DNA from: Pelobates cultripes
Lineage: Eukaryota; Chordata; Amphibia; Anura; Pelobatidae
Reading direction: 5' to 3'
Length of the DNA stretch: 64,000 nucleotides
Assembly: GCA_933207985.1 (NCBI GenBank)
Contig: OW240918.1
Span: 113,961,297 to 114,025,296, forward strand
Part shown: positions 44,644 through 54,800 of the stretch, one piece after another
How the letters are laid out: each line of letters begins with the position of its first letter
Position numbering within the stretch: position 1 is the stretch's first letter
Program-made: the position numbers and the translations under genes
The notes under the pieces: generated by a model
Seen by the model: the letters and a program-made list of their open reading frames with translations, nothing else
The model's database searches: none
Told to the model about the DNA's origin: nothing

Positions 44644-44864
44644 TATTGAGAATAAAATAGATATATAAATAATATTTAAGAATAAATATGATAGAAATGA
44701 ATTACTTGGTTGAATGGCTGCTCAGTCGGCTGTGGGTACATGAAGGCTTGGTGGAACTAGGCATGGGACGTCACTTTTATTAGTAAGTAGCAAGTTGGGA
44801 GAAGGAGTAGCAGGTTGGGAAAGGAATAGGTGGATAGAGGCAGTCAGTGGGCTGCGAGCTGAGA

Positions 44865-45170
44865 TGTTACTCAGCGCGCCTCTCGGGGACACGCACATCA
44901 CACCACGCGCATGCGCGGTGTCATTTTACCGCTACACATAGAGATTCAATTAATCTCTATGTGAAGCATGTGAGAGGCGGGGCGCTGTGCTTGATGCGCA
45001 TGCGCTCTAACTTTTCACTGCTTCCCAATGAGTATAAGCTCATTGGAGGAGCGAAGCAAGGAAGGTCAGCTGGCTGGATAACGTGGCAGGGGGTGTAGAC
45101 GACAGAGGCTGGATTTGTGATGCGGCGCTAGAAATAAGGTAAAAAAAAAGGGATATTTGGGTACGTTTTT
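44865..45170. repeat. Fragment of the inverted-repeat family (GC-rich half)
   Basis: GCGCATGCGCGGTG, TAGAGATTCAATTAATCTCTA hairpin region, GATGCGCATGCGCTCTAAC and AATAAGGTAAAA-type end resemble, loosely, the GC-rich half of the family. Confidence 0.4.
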
Positions 45171-45294
45171 AGACGTTAAAAGAGGGGTTCCAAGGGTCCA
45201 AGGGAAGGGGAGAATTAAATTTAGGATAACAAATAGCTGTCATTTCGGCCAGTAGAGTTTCCCTTTAAATGCTATAGGAGTCGGCTGTGTCCCT

Positions 45295-45374
45295 TTAACC
45301 CCTTCAGGACACATGACATGTCTGACATGTCATGATTTCCTTTTATTCCAGAAGTTTGGTCCTTAAGGGGTTAA
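45295..45374. repeat. TTAA-flanked 80-bp palindromic element (copy 1)
   Basis: Flanked by TTAA on both sides, with inverted ends CCCCTTCAGGAC and GTCCTTAAGGGG. The centre carries CATGACATGTC...GACATGTCATG. Reverse-complemented, it matches the copy at 62168-62245 almost throughout. TTAA targets and CCC-type ends are reminiscent of piggyBac-type MITEs, but the family is inferred. Confidence 0.7.
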
Positions 45375-46416
45375 GGTTTGTTTTGATTTTCATTGTTATT
45401 TTGGGAGGGGATCCACTTGGGGAATTTAAGTTTTTGTTCCCTGCTACCTATAAGAAACCTATTTGTTTCTTCAAAATGCTTTTTTTCTCATAATATGAAA
45501 CACCATTGTTTATATTTATTTATGTATTGTCAGATGTATATATTGCTGTCAGTGACCCTTAATAAAATTATTTGAAATGACAAAAAATATAGTTAACAGT
45601 TTTACTGCCAGAATAAAATAAATAAAGCATACTTGTGGAATTCAGAAATAATGATATTCTCTCCGTCAGATACATACAAATACATACACTGAATTTTTGT
45701 AGTGAAATTAAATCTGACTGGCAAAATTAAGGAACAAAATAACCTGGAAATCAGAAATAGTCATAGCTAGCCTAAATTTAAAATTTAAAATGTGTAGTCT
45801 GCTAAAATGTGTAGTTCAATGAACAACTCAGTTATCAGTCTTCCCTGGTGTCGTCTTTGCACAGCTTAATTGCATCATAATCCATTGACTAAAAGAGCAA
45901 GTGCAAGGGCTCTCTATAGCATTCCGTAATACTAAGTCTCACATAAGCAGAATGGGTCGCGCATTAGTTTTCTGGGCCGAGTCGCCCTTTTAAGATTGAT
46001 AAAACAATTACAATTGAGTTGAGCAAAACATATATATTTTTTTTTTTTGTAAATCCCCAGGCATACTTGAAAATTGAGAAAACTCACAATATGTTTTGTC
46101 AAATCACTGTGATCATAGTATTATTATACAGATGCAGCAGCATTGTGTAAATACAAACATATATATTTCAGTCCTTGTTTTTGCAAGAATAATTGGGGCT
46201 GTTAAAGCTTTGCCCTCCAGCTATTTTTGAAGCCTAGTTCCCCCAATTCTCTACTGATGCTGATTTGCAGAGACTTAGTTTAACAAGAGCTAAAGAAACA
46301 TGACTGAAAATCCCTGGTTTGTGGTTTACACTGTAGATAAGCTGGTATATGTATTTTTTATTTGTATTTTATCACGTTCTTTTCACACTACAATTATGTA
46401 CGTTTAGTTGCCTTGC
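45375..46416. other. Gene-free AT-rich sequence
   Basis: No recognisable gene, RNA or bounded repeat. Confidence 0.4.
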
Positions 46417-48492
46417 AGTGAATGCTTTTGTTTGAGAAATAAATGACTGTCTGTTGGTGTGGGCTGCAATTACCACTCGGCATTCAGTAATGAAACATCT
46501 TTAAAGGTTAATATCTTGTATACATGACATTTCTGCCAAAATATTTAGCTCAGCAATTTTATACTGCGCAATATAAAAATAAATCCGTAGACATGCCTAA
46601 ACAATTATTTGATAAACAATACTAAACTAATACACAAAGAGGAAATTGGAGTTTCTGAGGTTTTGACTAACGAACTCTTAATATGTCGAGCATTGATGTA
46701 GGAACCAAATATAATCCAGGTGGAACAGCCTTCATAACAAATATATGCCTCTTAGGAAATATATGTTAACCCATACAGTTTGCTATTGGCGAAAATATAG
46801 ACTATCGCTGGGAAACTATTAGGAAAATGGGATATAGATAAATTTAAGCTATCTGACCTCAGCTTTTAATATGTGTAAATAAATGCACGTTCTCACAAAA
46901 AACATCATTCTATTCTATAAAGGATTTTCCATTGACATTTTTTGCATTTTCTGGATGAAAAGTAAAAAGCTATGTGGAGAACTATTTTTAAACATGTTGT
47001 GTTTTGCTCATCTTTTTTAAAGGACCACAAAGTCACCCAGGGCACTTCATTTAAAAGAAGAAGGTCAGGGTGCAGTAGCATTGGCCTTTTAACCTTGGAA
47101 TGTAAAATATAGCAGTTGTTTTAGAAACGGCAATTTTTACACTGCAAGGTCAGTCACTGACAGTCACTAGAGGCACTTCCGCAACAATGCTCGAGTAAAA
47201 CATGGCCACCTAACGCAGAAACTTACAAAGGAAATTATTGATTCAATGCTTTTGTTCGGGATTGTTTGGATGCGTTCGCAGTGCGCATAAAGTCCTCAAT
47301 GCCGTCTTCATGTCATTGTGGGAGGCGGAGAGGTAAGTAAAACTTAAAGTTTATTAATATTTATTGGAAACAACTGGGAGACCTGAGTATTTCTAGGGAT
47401 AGGGACACTAATGCGCGTTAGTGTTCCTTTAAACTGTAAAACATATCATTTTAAAGTGAATGCTTTTGTTTGAGAAATAAATGACTGTCTGTTGGTGTGG
47501 GCTGCAATTACCACTCGGCATTCAGTAATGAAACATCTTTAAAGGTTAATATCTTGTATACATGACATTTCTGCCAAAATATTTAGCTCAGCAATTTTAT
47601 ACTGCGCAATATAAAAATAAATCCGTAGACATGCCTAAACAATTATTTGATAAACAATACTAAACTAATACACAAAGAGGAAATTGGAGTTTCTGAGGTT
47701 TTGACTAACGAACTCTTAATATGTCGAGCATTGATGTAGGAACCAAATATAATCCAGGTGGAACAGCCTTCATAACAAATATATGCCTCTTAGGAAATAT
47801 ATGTTAACCCATACAGTTTGCTATTGGCGAAAATATAGACTATCGCTGGGAAACTATTAGGAAAATGGGATATAGATAAATTTAAGCTATCTGACCTCAG
47901 CTTTTAATATGTGTAAATAAATGCACGTTCTCACAAAAAACATCATTCTATTCTATAAAGGATTTTCCATTGACATTTTTTGCATTTTCTGGATGAAAAG
48001 TAAAAAGCTATGTGGAGAACTATTTTTAAACATGTTGTGTTTTGCTCATCTTTTTTAAAGGACCACAAAGTCACCCAGGGCACTTCATTTAAAAGAAGAA
48101 GGTCAGGGTGCAGTAGCATTGGCCTTTTAACCTTGGAATGTAAAATATAGCAGTTGTTTTAGAAACGGCAATTTTTACACTGCAAGGTCAGTCACTGACA
48201 GTCACTAGAGGCACTTCCGCAACAATGCTCGAGTAAAACATGGCCACCTAACGCAGAAACTTACAAAGGAAATTATTGATTCAATGCTTTTGTTCGGGAT
48301 TGTTTGGATGCGTTCGCAGTGCGCATAAAGTCCTCAATGCCGTCTTCATGTCATTGTGGGAGGCGGAGAGGTAAGTAAAACTTAAAGTTTATTAATATTT
48401 ATTGGAAACAACTGGGAGACCTGAGTATTTCTAGGGATAGGGACACTAATGCGCGTTAGTGTTCCTTTAAACTGTAAAACATATCATTTTAA
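46417..48492. repeat. 1038-bp direct tandem duplication
   Basis: Copy A (46417-47454) is followed at once by copy B (47455-48492) with a constant offset of 1038. Everything I compared by eye was identical, including a MITE-like segment (about 47030-47440 and 48068-48478) and the junction phrase AAAGTGAATGC. The duplication has no coding content. Such identity means either a very recent event or a false duplication from assembly. Confidence 0.95.
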
Positions 48493-48621
48493 AAGCTACA
48501 CCATAATGACTGGGTAATATCTTTCCCCTCTCACCACCCCACAATATTTTCTTGGTGGGATTTGCAAACCCCCATTCCTTACCAGCTTCGTGTAACGATG
48601 ATGTTGGGTGCATCGTAAAGT

Positions 48622-50068
48622 CAGTGGCGTACACATGACCCATTGGGCCCCGGTGCGAAAATTGATCCGTGGGCCCCCCCTCCCCCCCGCGCTTACTCGG
48701 CGCGGGTCGGGGCCGCAACACATGGCGGCGGGCACCTGGTCGCAGGGGTTGCAGGGCTGCGACCCCGCGACCGCGGTATGCACACACACTTAAAGGACCA
48801 CCACAGACACCCAGATCACATCAGCTCGATGAAGTGGTCTGGGTGCCAGGTCCCTCTAGTTTTAACCCTGCAGCTGAAAACATAGCAGTGAAAACGGCTA
48901 TGTTTCACTGAGGGTTAATCCAGCCTCTGGTGGCTGTCTCATTGACAGCTGCTAGAGGAGCTTACACGATTCTCACTGTGAAAATCACAGTGAGAAGACA
49001 CTGAACGTCCATAGGAAAGCATTGAATAATGCTTTCCTATGGGCGGTTTAAATAAGCGCGCGCGCCTTTTGCCACGCATTTGCATTCGGAGCTGAGAGGC
49101 GGACACTGGGGAGTCCGACGCTGGAGAAAGGTAAATGCTGAAGAGACACACACACACACTCTCACGAACAGACGCATACACACTCACTTACAAAACATAC
49201 ACTTTCACTGACAAACACACACTCACTAACAGACAAACACAGTAACACACTCACTAGCAGACACACACCCAATAACAGACACACTCACTGACACACGCAC
49301 TAACACAAACACTAATACACGCACTAACACACACACTAACACACACACACACACACTCATACACTAACACACACACACACTCATACACTAACACACATAC
49401 TAACACACAAATACTAGGACACACATACACTAACACACACACACTAACACACACATACTAGGACACACATACTAGGACACACATACACTAACACACACAC
49501 ACACATACTAAGACCCACATACTAACACACACACACACACACATACTAACACACACATACTAAGACACACACACACACACACACACACATACTAAGACAC
49601 ACACACACTAACACATTTTTATTTTTTAAATTTAATCCCCCCAGCCTCCTTACCTATTGGAGTGCTGGGGGGATTCCCTGGGGTCCAGTGGTGCTGCTGG
49701 GCTCCTGGGTGGGCGGGCTGTCTGGGCAGGCGGGCGCGCGAGGGAGCACTTTCCCCTGAGTGCTTCCTCTTCAGCTCCCTCGCGCGCCGCTTAGGGATGC
49801 CGGCGCCGGGCTCCGGTATCAGTGCGGGCGCGAGTGAAGAGGAAGCACTGAGCTCCCTCGCGCGCCCGCCTGCCTGCCCGAGGCCACCCGCCTGCCCGGT
49901 GACAGCAGGGCCAGCCTCTGGGGGCCCTGGGGTGGTCGGCTCCTGGGCCCCCCTGGGGAAGAGGCTGGCCCTGTGGCTACATACCGGGTCGCAGGGGCGG
50001 CCGGGCCCCCTGGTGGGCCGGGCCCGGTCGCAGCCGCGACCCCTGCGACCCTGGTATGTACGCCACTG
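48622..50068. mobile_element. hAT-type non-autonomous element, 8-bp target duplication CGTAAAGT
   Basis: The left end CAGTGGCGTACACATG and right end CTGGTATGTACGCCACTG are inverted relatives. An exact 8-bp direct repeat CGTAAAGT flanks the element at 48614-48621 and 50069-50076. It is GC-rich at both ends, holds a partial inverted-repeat family copy (48790-49140) and a long CA satellite (49140-49617), and encodes no transposase. The GC-rich arms give long spurious reading frames on both strands. Confidence 0.9.
49137..49617. repeat. CA-rich minisatellite
   Basis: ACACACACTAACACACACATACTA-type units over ~480 bp inside the hAT-type element 48622-50068. Confidence 0.9.
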
Positions 50069-50076
50069 CGTAAAGT

Positions 50077-50590
50077 ATTTGTAGTCATCACAAAAAAGAA
50101 AGCAATGTGTTGCACACAGAGAGGAATGCACATCACCGTGACAGGGATCTGCAGTCCCCAAGTAGAAACTAGAAATAATGATCTAAGGGTCTCACGGTGT
50201 AGGAGAAATACAAAGTATTGGCCGCTAGGACTAACGTGTATTTGTAGGCATCTCTTACAACAAACCGAGGCTGGCACAGTCAGAAGAAATTTTACTAGTC
50301 TAACTACACAGCCTAATCTAAACAGACTAAACAAAGCATGTCAAACATGCGGCTCACAGTGAACATATTTGCGGCCCGCCTGCCCTGTGGCTGCGACCAG
50401 CAAGTCAGGAAAAATAGTTCCTGATTCTTGCTCTCCTGGCCACAAGACGGCAGAGTGGCTGTGTATCTGCAGAGCAGACCAGAACAGTCACTCCCCCTTC
50501 CCTCCTGCTCGTAGTACCAGAGGAGCGTCTGGCCTGCTTCTGCAGGGCTGGAGCTGAAACTGAAGGACGCACAGCAAATTTTAAGGTAGG
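50077..50590. other. No gene recognised
   Basis: Mixed-composition sequence with some GC-rich debris at 50370-50560 and no readable protein. Confidence 0.4.
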
Positions 50591-51151
50591 AGAAGAGGGG
50601 CTTGGGGGAGGAAGGGACACTCTATTAATCTGAAGGAGGGGGCACTCTGTTACTTTGAGGGAGGGGGGCACTGTATTAATTTGGGGGAGGGAGGGGGCCA
50701 GTGTATTAATTTAAGGGAGGGCAGTGTATTAATTTGGCACTGTGTATTAGAGGGCCAGTGTAAGGGGGAGGGCAGTGCAGAGTGGTAGTGTAGAGAGGGA
50801 AGGGGCAGTGTATTAACCTGGGGGGGGGCCAGTGCATTAAATTGGGGAGTGGTGGCAGTGTATTAATTGGAGGGAGGGTGCAGTGTATTAATTTGGGGAA
50901 GTCAGGAGGCCATTGTATTAAATTGGGGAAGGGAGGGCAGTGTATTTATTTGAGGGAGGGAGGGGGCCAGTGTATTAGAGTGTTGGGGGTGCAGTGTGTT
51001 AAATTGGGGGGGGGAGGGAGGGCAGTGTATTTAAGTAGAGTGGTGGGAGGAGGGGCAGTGTATTAGATTAAGGGGCAATGTATTAGATTGGGTGAAGAGG
51101 CAGTGTATGGTTGAGTGGAGGAAGGAGGGGAAGTGTGTTGGATTTGGGGGC
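50590..51151. repeat. G-rich minisatellite, unit about 35-40 bp
   Basis: Degenerate units containing GGGCAGTGTATTAATTTGGGG. The array resumes at 54523-54560 (AGGGGCAGTGTGTTAGATTGGG), which shows that the 3.4-kb element between them was inserted into the array. Confidence 0.85.
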
Positions 51152-51269
51152 AATGCATTCAGGGCTGGTCTGGGGATACAAAGCAGCCCTGAAAAAAAAA
51201 AAATCTATGCCAGCCATATATTGTCGCATGTAATATGTAAGGCTATGTCTTGCCACCCCAGATGATTGA

Positions 51270-51270
51270 G

Positions 51271-51312
<42 letters not shown>
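51270..51312. repeat. (TA)n microsatellite
   Basis: An uninterrupted TA run within the outer hAT-type element. Confidence 0.95.
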
Positions 51313-51476
51313 CTAATATAAAATATCGGTCCTTTCAGAGTAAAATGTTTAATTATACAGTAAGCACACTTACACGAAGACACAGACAATCTCACTGACA
51401 CACACAAGCTCACTGATACACAGCCTCATAGACAAACAATCTCACTGATATACATAAGCTCACCCACTAGTAGGGG

Positions 51477-51509
<33 letters not shown>

Positions 51510-51537
51510 AATGTAGTGGTTCTGGTGTGTATAGCCT

Positions 51538-52968
51538 CAGGGCCGTCTATAATATGAATAGGACCCCGGGCAAAGCCTTTTCTTGGGCCCCTTGGACCCT
51601 CCCTCCCCATTACGCCCAACCCGCAATCACACTGACAGACATACTGACACATACACACACAGACAGACACATTAAAACATTCGCAGATACATACTGACAC
51701 ACACATACACTGACACAAAAATATATACTGGGAAACATTGACACACATTCAGACATACTGATACACACACAGACACATACATACTCACAGACACATACAC
51801 TGACAGATATATTGACACAGACACACACAGACACATACACTGACAGGTGTATTGACATACACAGACATACTGACATACACACACACACACTGGAACACAG
51901 TGAGACATACTGACATCCACACACAGACATACTGACATACAAACACACAGACATACATACAGTATGTCTGTGTGTGTTAGTATGTCTGTGTGGTGTGTTA
52001 GTATGTCTGTGTGTGTATGTCAGTATGTCTGTGTATGTCAGCATGTCTGTGTGTGTATGTCAATATGTCTGTGTGTGTTAGTATGGCTGTGTGTGTATCT
52101 CAGTATGTTTGTGTGTGTATATGTCTGTGTGTGTGTATGTCAGTATGTGTGTGTATGTCTTTGTGTGTGTATGTCTGTGTGTGTGTATGTGTCAGTATGT
52201 ATGTGTGTGTGTGTATGTCAGTGTGTCTGTGTGTGTATGTCAGTATGTCTGTCATAGACACACACAGACATACTGACATACATACACAAACAGACATACT
52301 GACACAGACATACTAACACACACACATACTAACACACAAACACATACTAACACACTAACACACACACACAGACACAGACATACTAACACACACACATACT
52401 AAAACACACACAGACAGACATACTAACACACACACACACATACTAACACACACACACAGACATACTAACACACACACACAGACATACTAACAAACACACA
52501 CACACAGACATACTAACACACAAACACAGACATACTAACACACACAGACATACTAACACATCTGACATACATTTAGCCACCCTCCAGGTTCTTACCTTTT
52601 TATGATGGTTTCCCTGGGGTCCAGTGGCACAGGCAGATGAAGTTCTTCTCTGGAACTCCCCTCCTCCCTGCCTTCCTCCTCCCGCGCGGCTATCTCCGGT
52701 GGGAGGAAGTGACTTACTCACTTCCTCCCAGTACAGGAAGGGGCCCGGTCGCGCTGTTTAAGCGTCACAGCGCCCGACCGGGCCCCTTCTGCCACATGCC
52801 CACAGGGTGGCCCTTAGTGCATGGGCCACCCGGGGGCCTCCTTAGTTGGCGGGCCGGTGCGGCTGCACCGCCGGCCGCCAGGTACACGGGGGCTGCTGAA
52901 ATCGCGGGGCCCACGGGGCAGCTGCTCTGGGGCCCCCCCAGGAGCAACTGGGCCCGGGGCAACTAATG
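51538..52968. mobile_element. Nested hAT-type element, 8-bp direct repeat TATAGCCT
   Basis: Starts CAGGGCCGTCTATAAT, like 38559. It is flanked by TATAGCCT at 51530-51537 and 52969-52976. Most of its length is a TG/CA satellite (51611-52560) that switches strand sense near 51960 and 52255, followed by a GC-rich right half. The right terminus ends CAACTAATG and lacks a good CAGGGCC match, so the end may be deleted or the 8-mer could be a coincidence. Confidence 0.6.
51611..52562. repeat. Strand-switching CA/TG satellite
   Basis: CA-type units (51611-51960) turn into TG-type units (51960-52255) and back to CA-type (52255-52562), so the middle block is inverted relative to its neighbours. Units are ACAGACATACTGACA-like and their complement. 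Confidence 0.9.
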
Positions 52969-52976
52969 TATAGCCT

Positions 52977-53460
52977 GTCCCTGCAGGCTTTTCAATGTAA
53001 ACACTGACTTTTCAGAGAAAAGGAAGTGTTTACATTGCTTACTAGTGACACCTCTAGTGATAGTCACTCCATTTACATATTTTGAAAGTAATAAAAATAA
53101 AACCAGACAGGATTAGTAAAATGTGCTGCAGAAAATCGTCATTCACATCTGCTATTATTTGATAACAAATGAATATAAACTTTGTGATAAAGTCTGAAAC
53201 CTGACAATAAATGAGTACATCGAATAATAAAAAAAATAATATTGTAATATCATTGATAAGATGTAAATAGTACTGTAGTACAGCTCTAGACAATCAAACG
53301 CACTCTATTGTGCATTATCCCAGCCATAAGCATAATTGACAACAGTCCTGAATTTGCTGGGACAGTCCCAGGAAAACTAAACATCCTGTCCCACATTTCA
53401 GGGGGGGAACTACAGCTGCTTCAGGACCCACGGGAAAATGGAGAGGAATATGTATATGTC
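52977..53460. repeat. Repeat debris inside the outer hAT-type element
   Basis: 52990-53050 carries TGTAAACACTGACTTTTCAGAGAAAA, shared in style with 3905-3965. 53300-53410 has a CAGTCCTGAATTTGCTGGGAC phrase of unknown family. There is no coding. Confidence 0.4.
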
Positions 53461-53712
53461 TATGTGAGATTTTTTCAGTGTGTGTGTCTATTAGTATGTG
53501 TGTATCTCTTTGAGTCTTGCTTTGTGTGTGTGTGTGTGTGTATGTCAGGGTGCTTGTGTGTGTATTAGCATGTGTGTATCTCTTTAAATCTTGCTGTGTG
53601 TGTGTGTGTCTGTCAGGGAGTTTGTATGTGTATTAGCATGTGTGTATCTCTTTGAGTGTTTCTGTGTATGTCAAGGTGCTTGTGTGTCTGTGTGTGTGTG
53701 TGTGTGTTCCTG
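53455..53712. repeat. TG-rich minisatellite
   Basis: Tandem ~90-base units with GTATTAGCATGTGTGTATCTCTTTGAGT and TGTGTGTG runs. Confidence 0.85.
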
Positions 53713-53882
53713 CCACAAACTGTCCTTGGCAATTATGTTTAAGGAGTCACTAGAAGACACTGACAGGTTTAATCACTGAAGATTCCCAATTTACAATGAA
53801 GTCAGGTGCACTAACCTCTTAGCTATTCCCAGCAGTGTTGTGTTAGGAATAGGTCTGCATCAGATATGTTACTACTGTCCTC

Positions 53883-54156
53883 CTAGGAGCACTCTTCAGA
53901 CATACAAGATGAGCAGGACCCAGGTGACAAGGGCATGGATCCAGAATCTCCAGAGCAGCTGCTGCTGCAGGGAGAGAGTACATTAGAGCCTGTCCTGGCC
54001 CCCTGGCTATCTCCAGAAGATTGTCTATCCATCAAAAGGTCCTGCAGTGCCCTGATGTACTGTACAGCTGATCTCAGGGTCTCCACCTTGCTCATCTTCT
54101 TGTTGGAACCTTGGGCTTGGGGCACATGCTGCCTACGTTTGGCAAAACCCATGTTT
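53883..54156 (-). pseudogene. Truncated achaete-scute (ASCL) family bHLH fragment
   Basis: ASCL proteins are nuclear bHLH transcription factors that pair with E proteins on E-boxes. The minus-strand frame keeps the end of helix 1, the loop and helix 2 ([33 protein letters not shown], split here) and then a Ser-rich tail up to a TAG at 53883. The basic DNA-binding region and the N-terminus are missing: coding similarity stops near 54156 and GC-rich transposon sequence begins. The usual ASCL C-terminal motif is not recognised. The loop and helix 2 look closest to the ASCL2/Xash3-type, from memory. Lying inside a hAT-type element with its own target duplication, it is best read as a captured gene fragment and not a resident gene. 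Confidence 0.85.
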
Positions 54157-54164
54157 TGCTGGGT

Positions 54165-54500
54165 GGGCTAATGGCCGCAGGGGGAACTGTAACGGCGGCC
54201 GCAGGGAGAGTGGTAATGGCGGCCGCAGGGGAGAGCTGTCTGTGCTGTCTCTGCTCCCTAGCACGCAGCTTAATGAGACCGGGGCCCGAATATGACGTCA
54301 TATTCCGGCCCCAGTCTCATTAAGTAGTGCGCGAGGGCGGGGGAGCAGAGACAGCACAGACAGCTCTCCCCTGTGGCCGCCATTACAGCTCCCCCTGCGA
54401 CCGTCATTATCACTCTCCCTGCGGCCGCCTTTACACCCAGCTATCTGCCCACCCCCAGGTGCCGACGGCCCACTGGGAAATTTCCCGGTATCCCGGTGGG
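54165..54500. repeat. GC-rich palindromic subterminal region
   Basis: Arms with GCGGCCGCAGGGGAGAGCTGTCTGTGC-like sequence (parts: GGGGAGAGCTGTC and GACAGCTCTCCCC) meet around a central GAATATGACGTCATATTC near 54289-54306. A hairpin of well over 100 bases is possible. It forms the right part of the 51160-54514 element. Confidence 0.8.
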
Positions 54501-54559
54501 CCAGTCCGGCCCTGAATGCATTAGAGTGGGAGGAGGGGCAGTGTGTTAGATTGGGTCTG

Positions 54560-54800
54560 CATGGAGGCGCTGAACGCTCCCAATGGAGATGCTGATTGGC
54601 CGCGCAGCTTTTTGCCAAACATGCACCATAGCCTCCCAATGCTTTCCTATGCAAGTTTGATGATCTCAGCCAAAGTGAAGAACACACTCATAGAACAGCA
54701 TACATTCACCATTTCAGTCCCATTACCAAACTTTTCTTAATATGCCAAGGTAGTTGGACTGAAAGTTGAAAGAGCGCGAGGACGTCCAGTGTCAACTTTT
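54560..54800. repeat. Inverted-repeat family fragment
   Basis: CTTTCCTATGC, TCAGTCCCATT and GCGAGGACGTCCAGTGTCAACTTTTT are family phrases (compare 42840-42900). Confidence 0.45.

Larger units (their letters stand above)
51160..54514. mobile_element. hAT-type element carrying a captured ASCL gene fragment, 8-bp target duplication AATGCATT
   Basis: The left end CAGGGCTGGTCTGG and right end (inverted) CAGGGCCGGACTGG match at 12 of 14 bases. An exact 8-bp direct repeat AATGCATT flanks it (51152-51159 and 54515-54522), and the interrupted minisatellite continues on both sides. These three signs support one insertion of 3355 bp. Inside are TA and CA/TG satellites, a second hAT-type element (51538-52968), repeat debris, the achaete-scute fragment (53883-54156) and a GC-rich palindromic right end (54165-54500). 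No transposase is seen. Confidence 0.85.

Noticed and set aside
48608..48911. Arginine/proline-rich overlapping frames near the left end of a hAT-type element
   Set aside because: They are shadows of GC-rich terminal sequence and overlap one another in several frames.
49619..50362. Long GC-rich frames on both strands (130-180 codons)
   Set aside because: They overlap on opposite strands within the GC-rich arm of a hAT-type element and show no recognisable domain.
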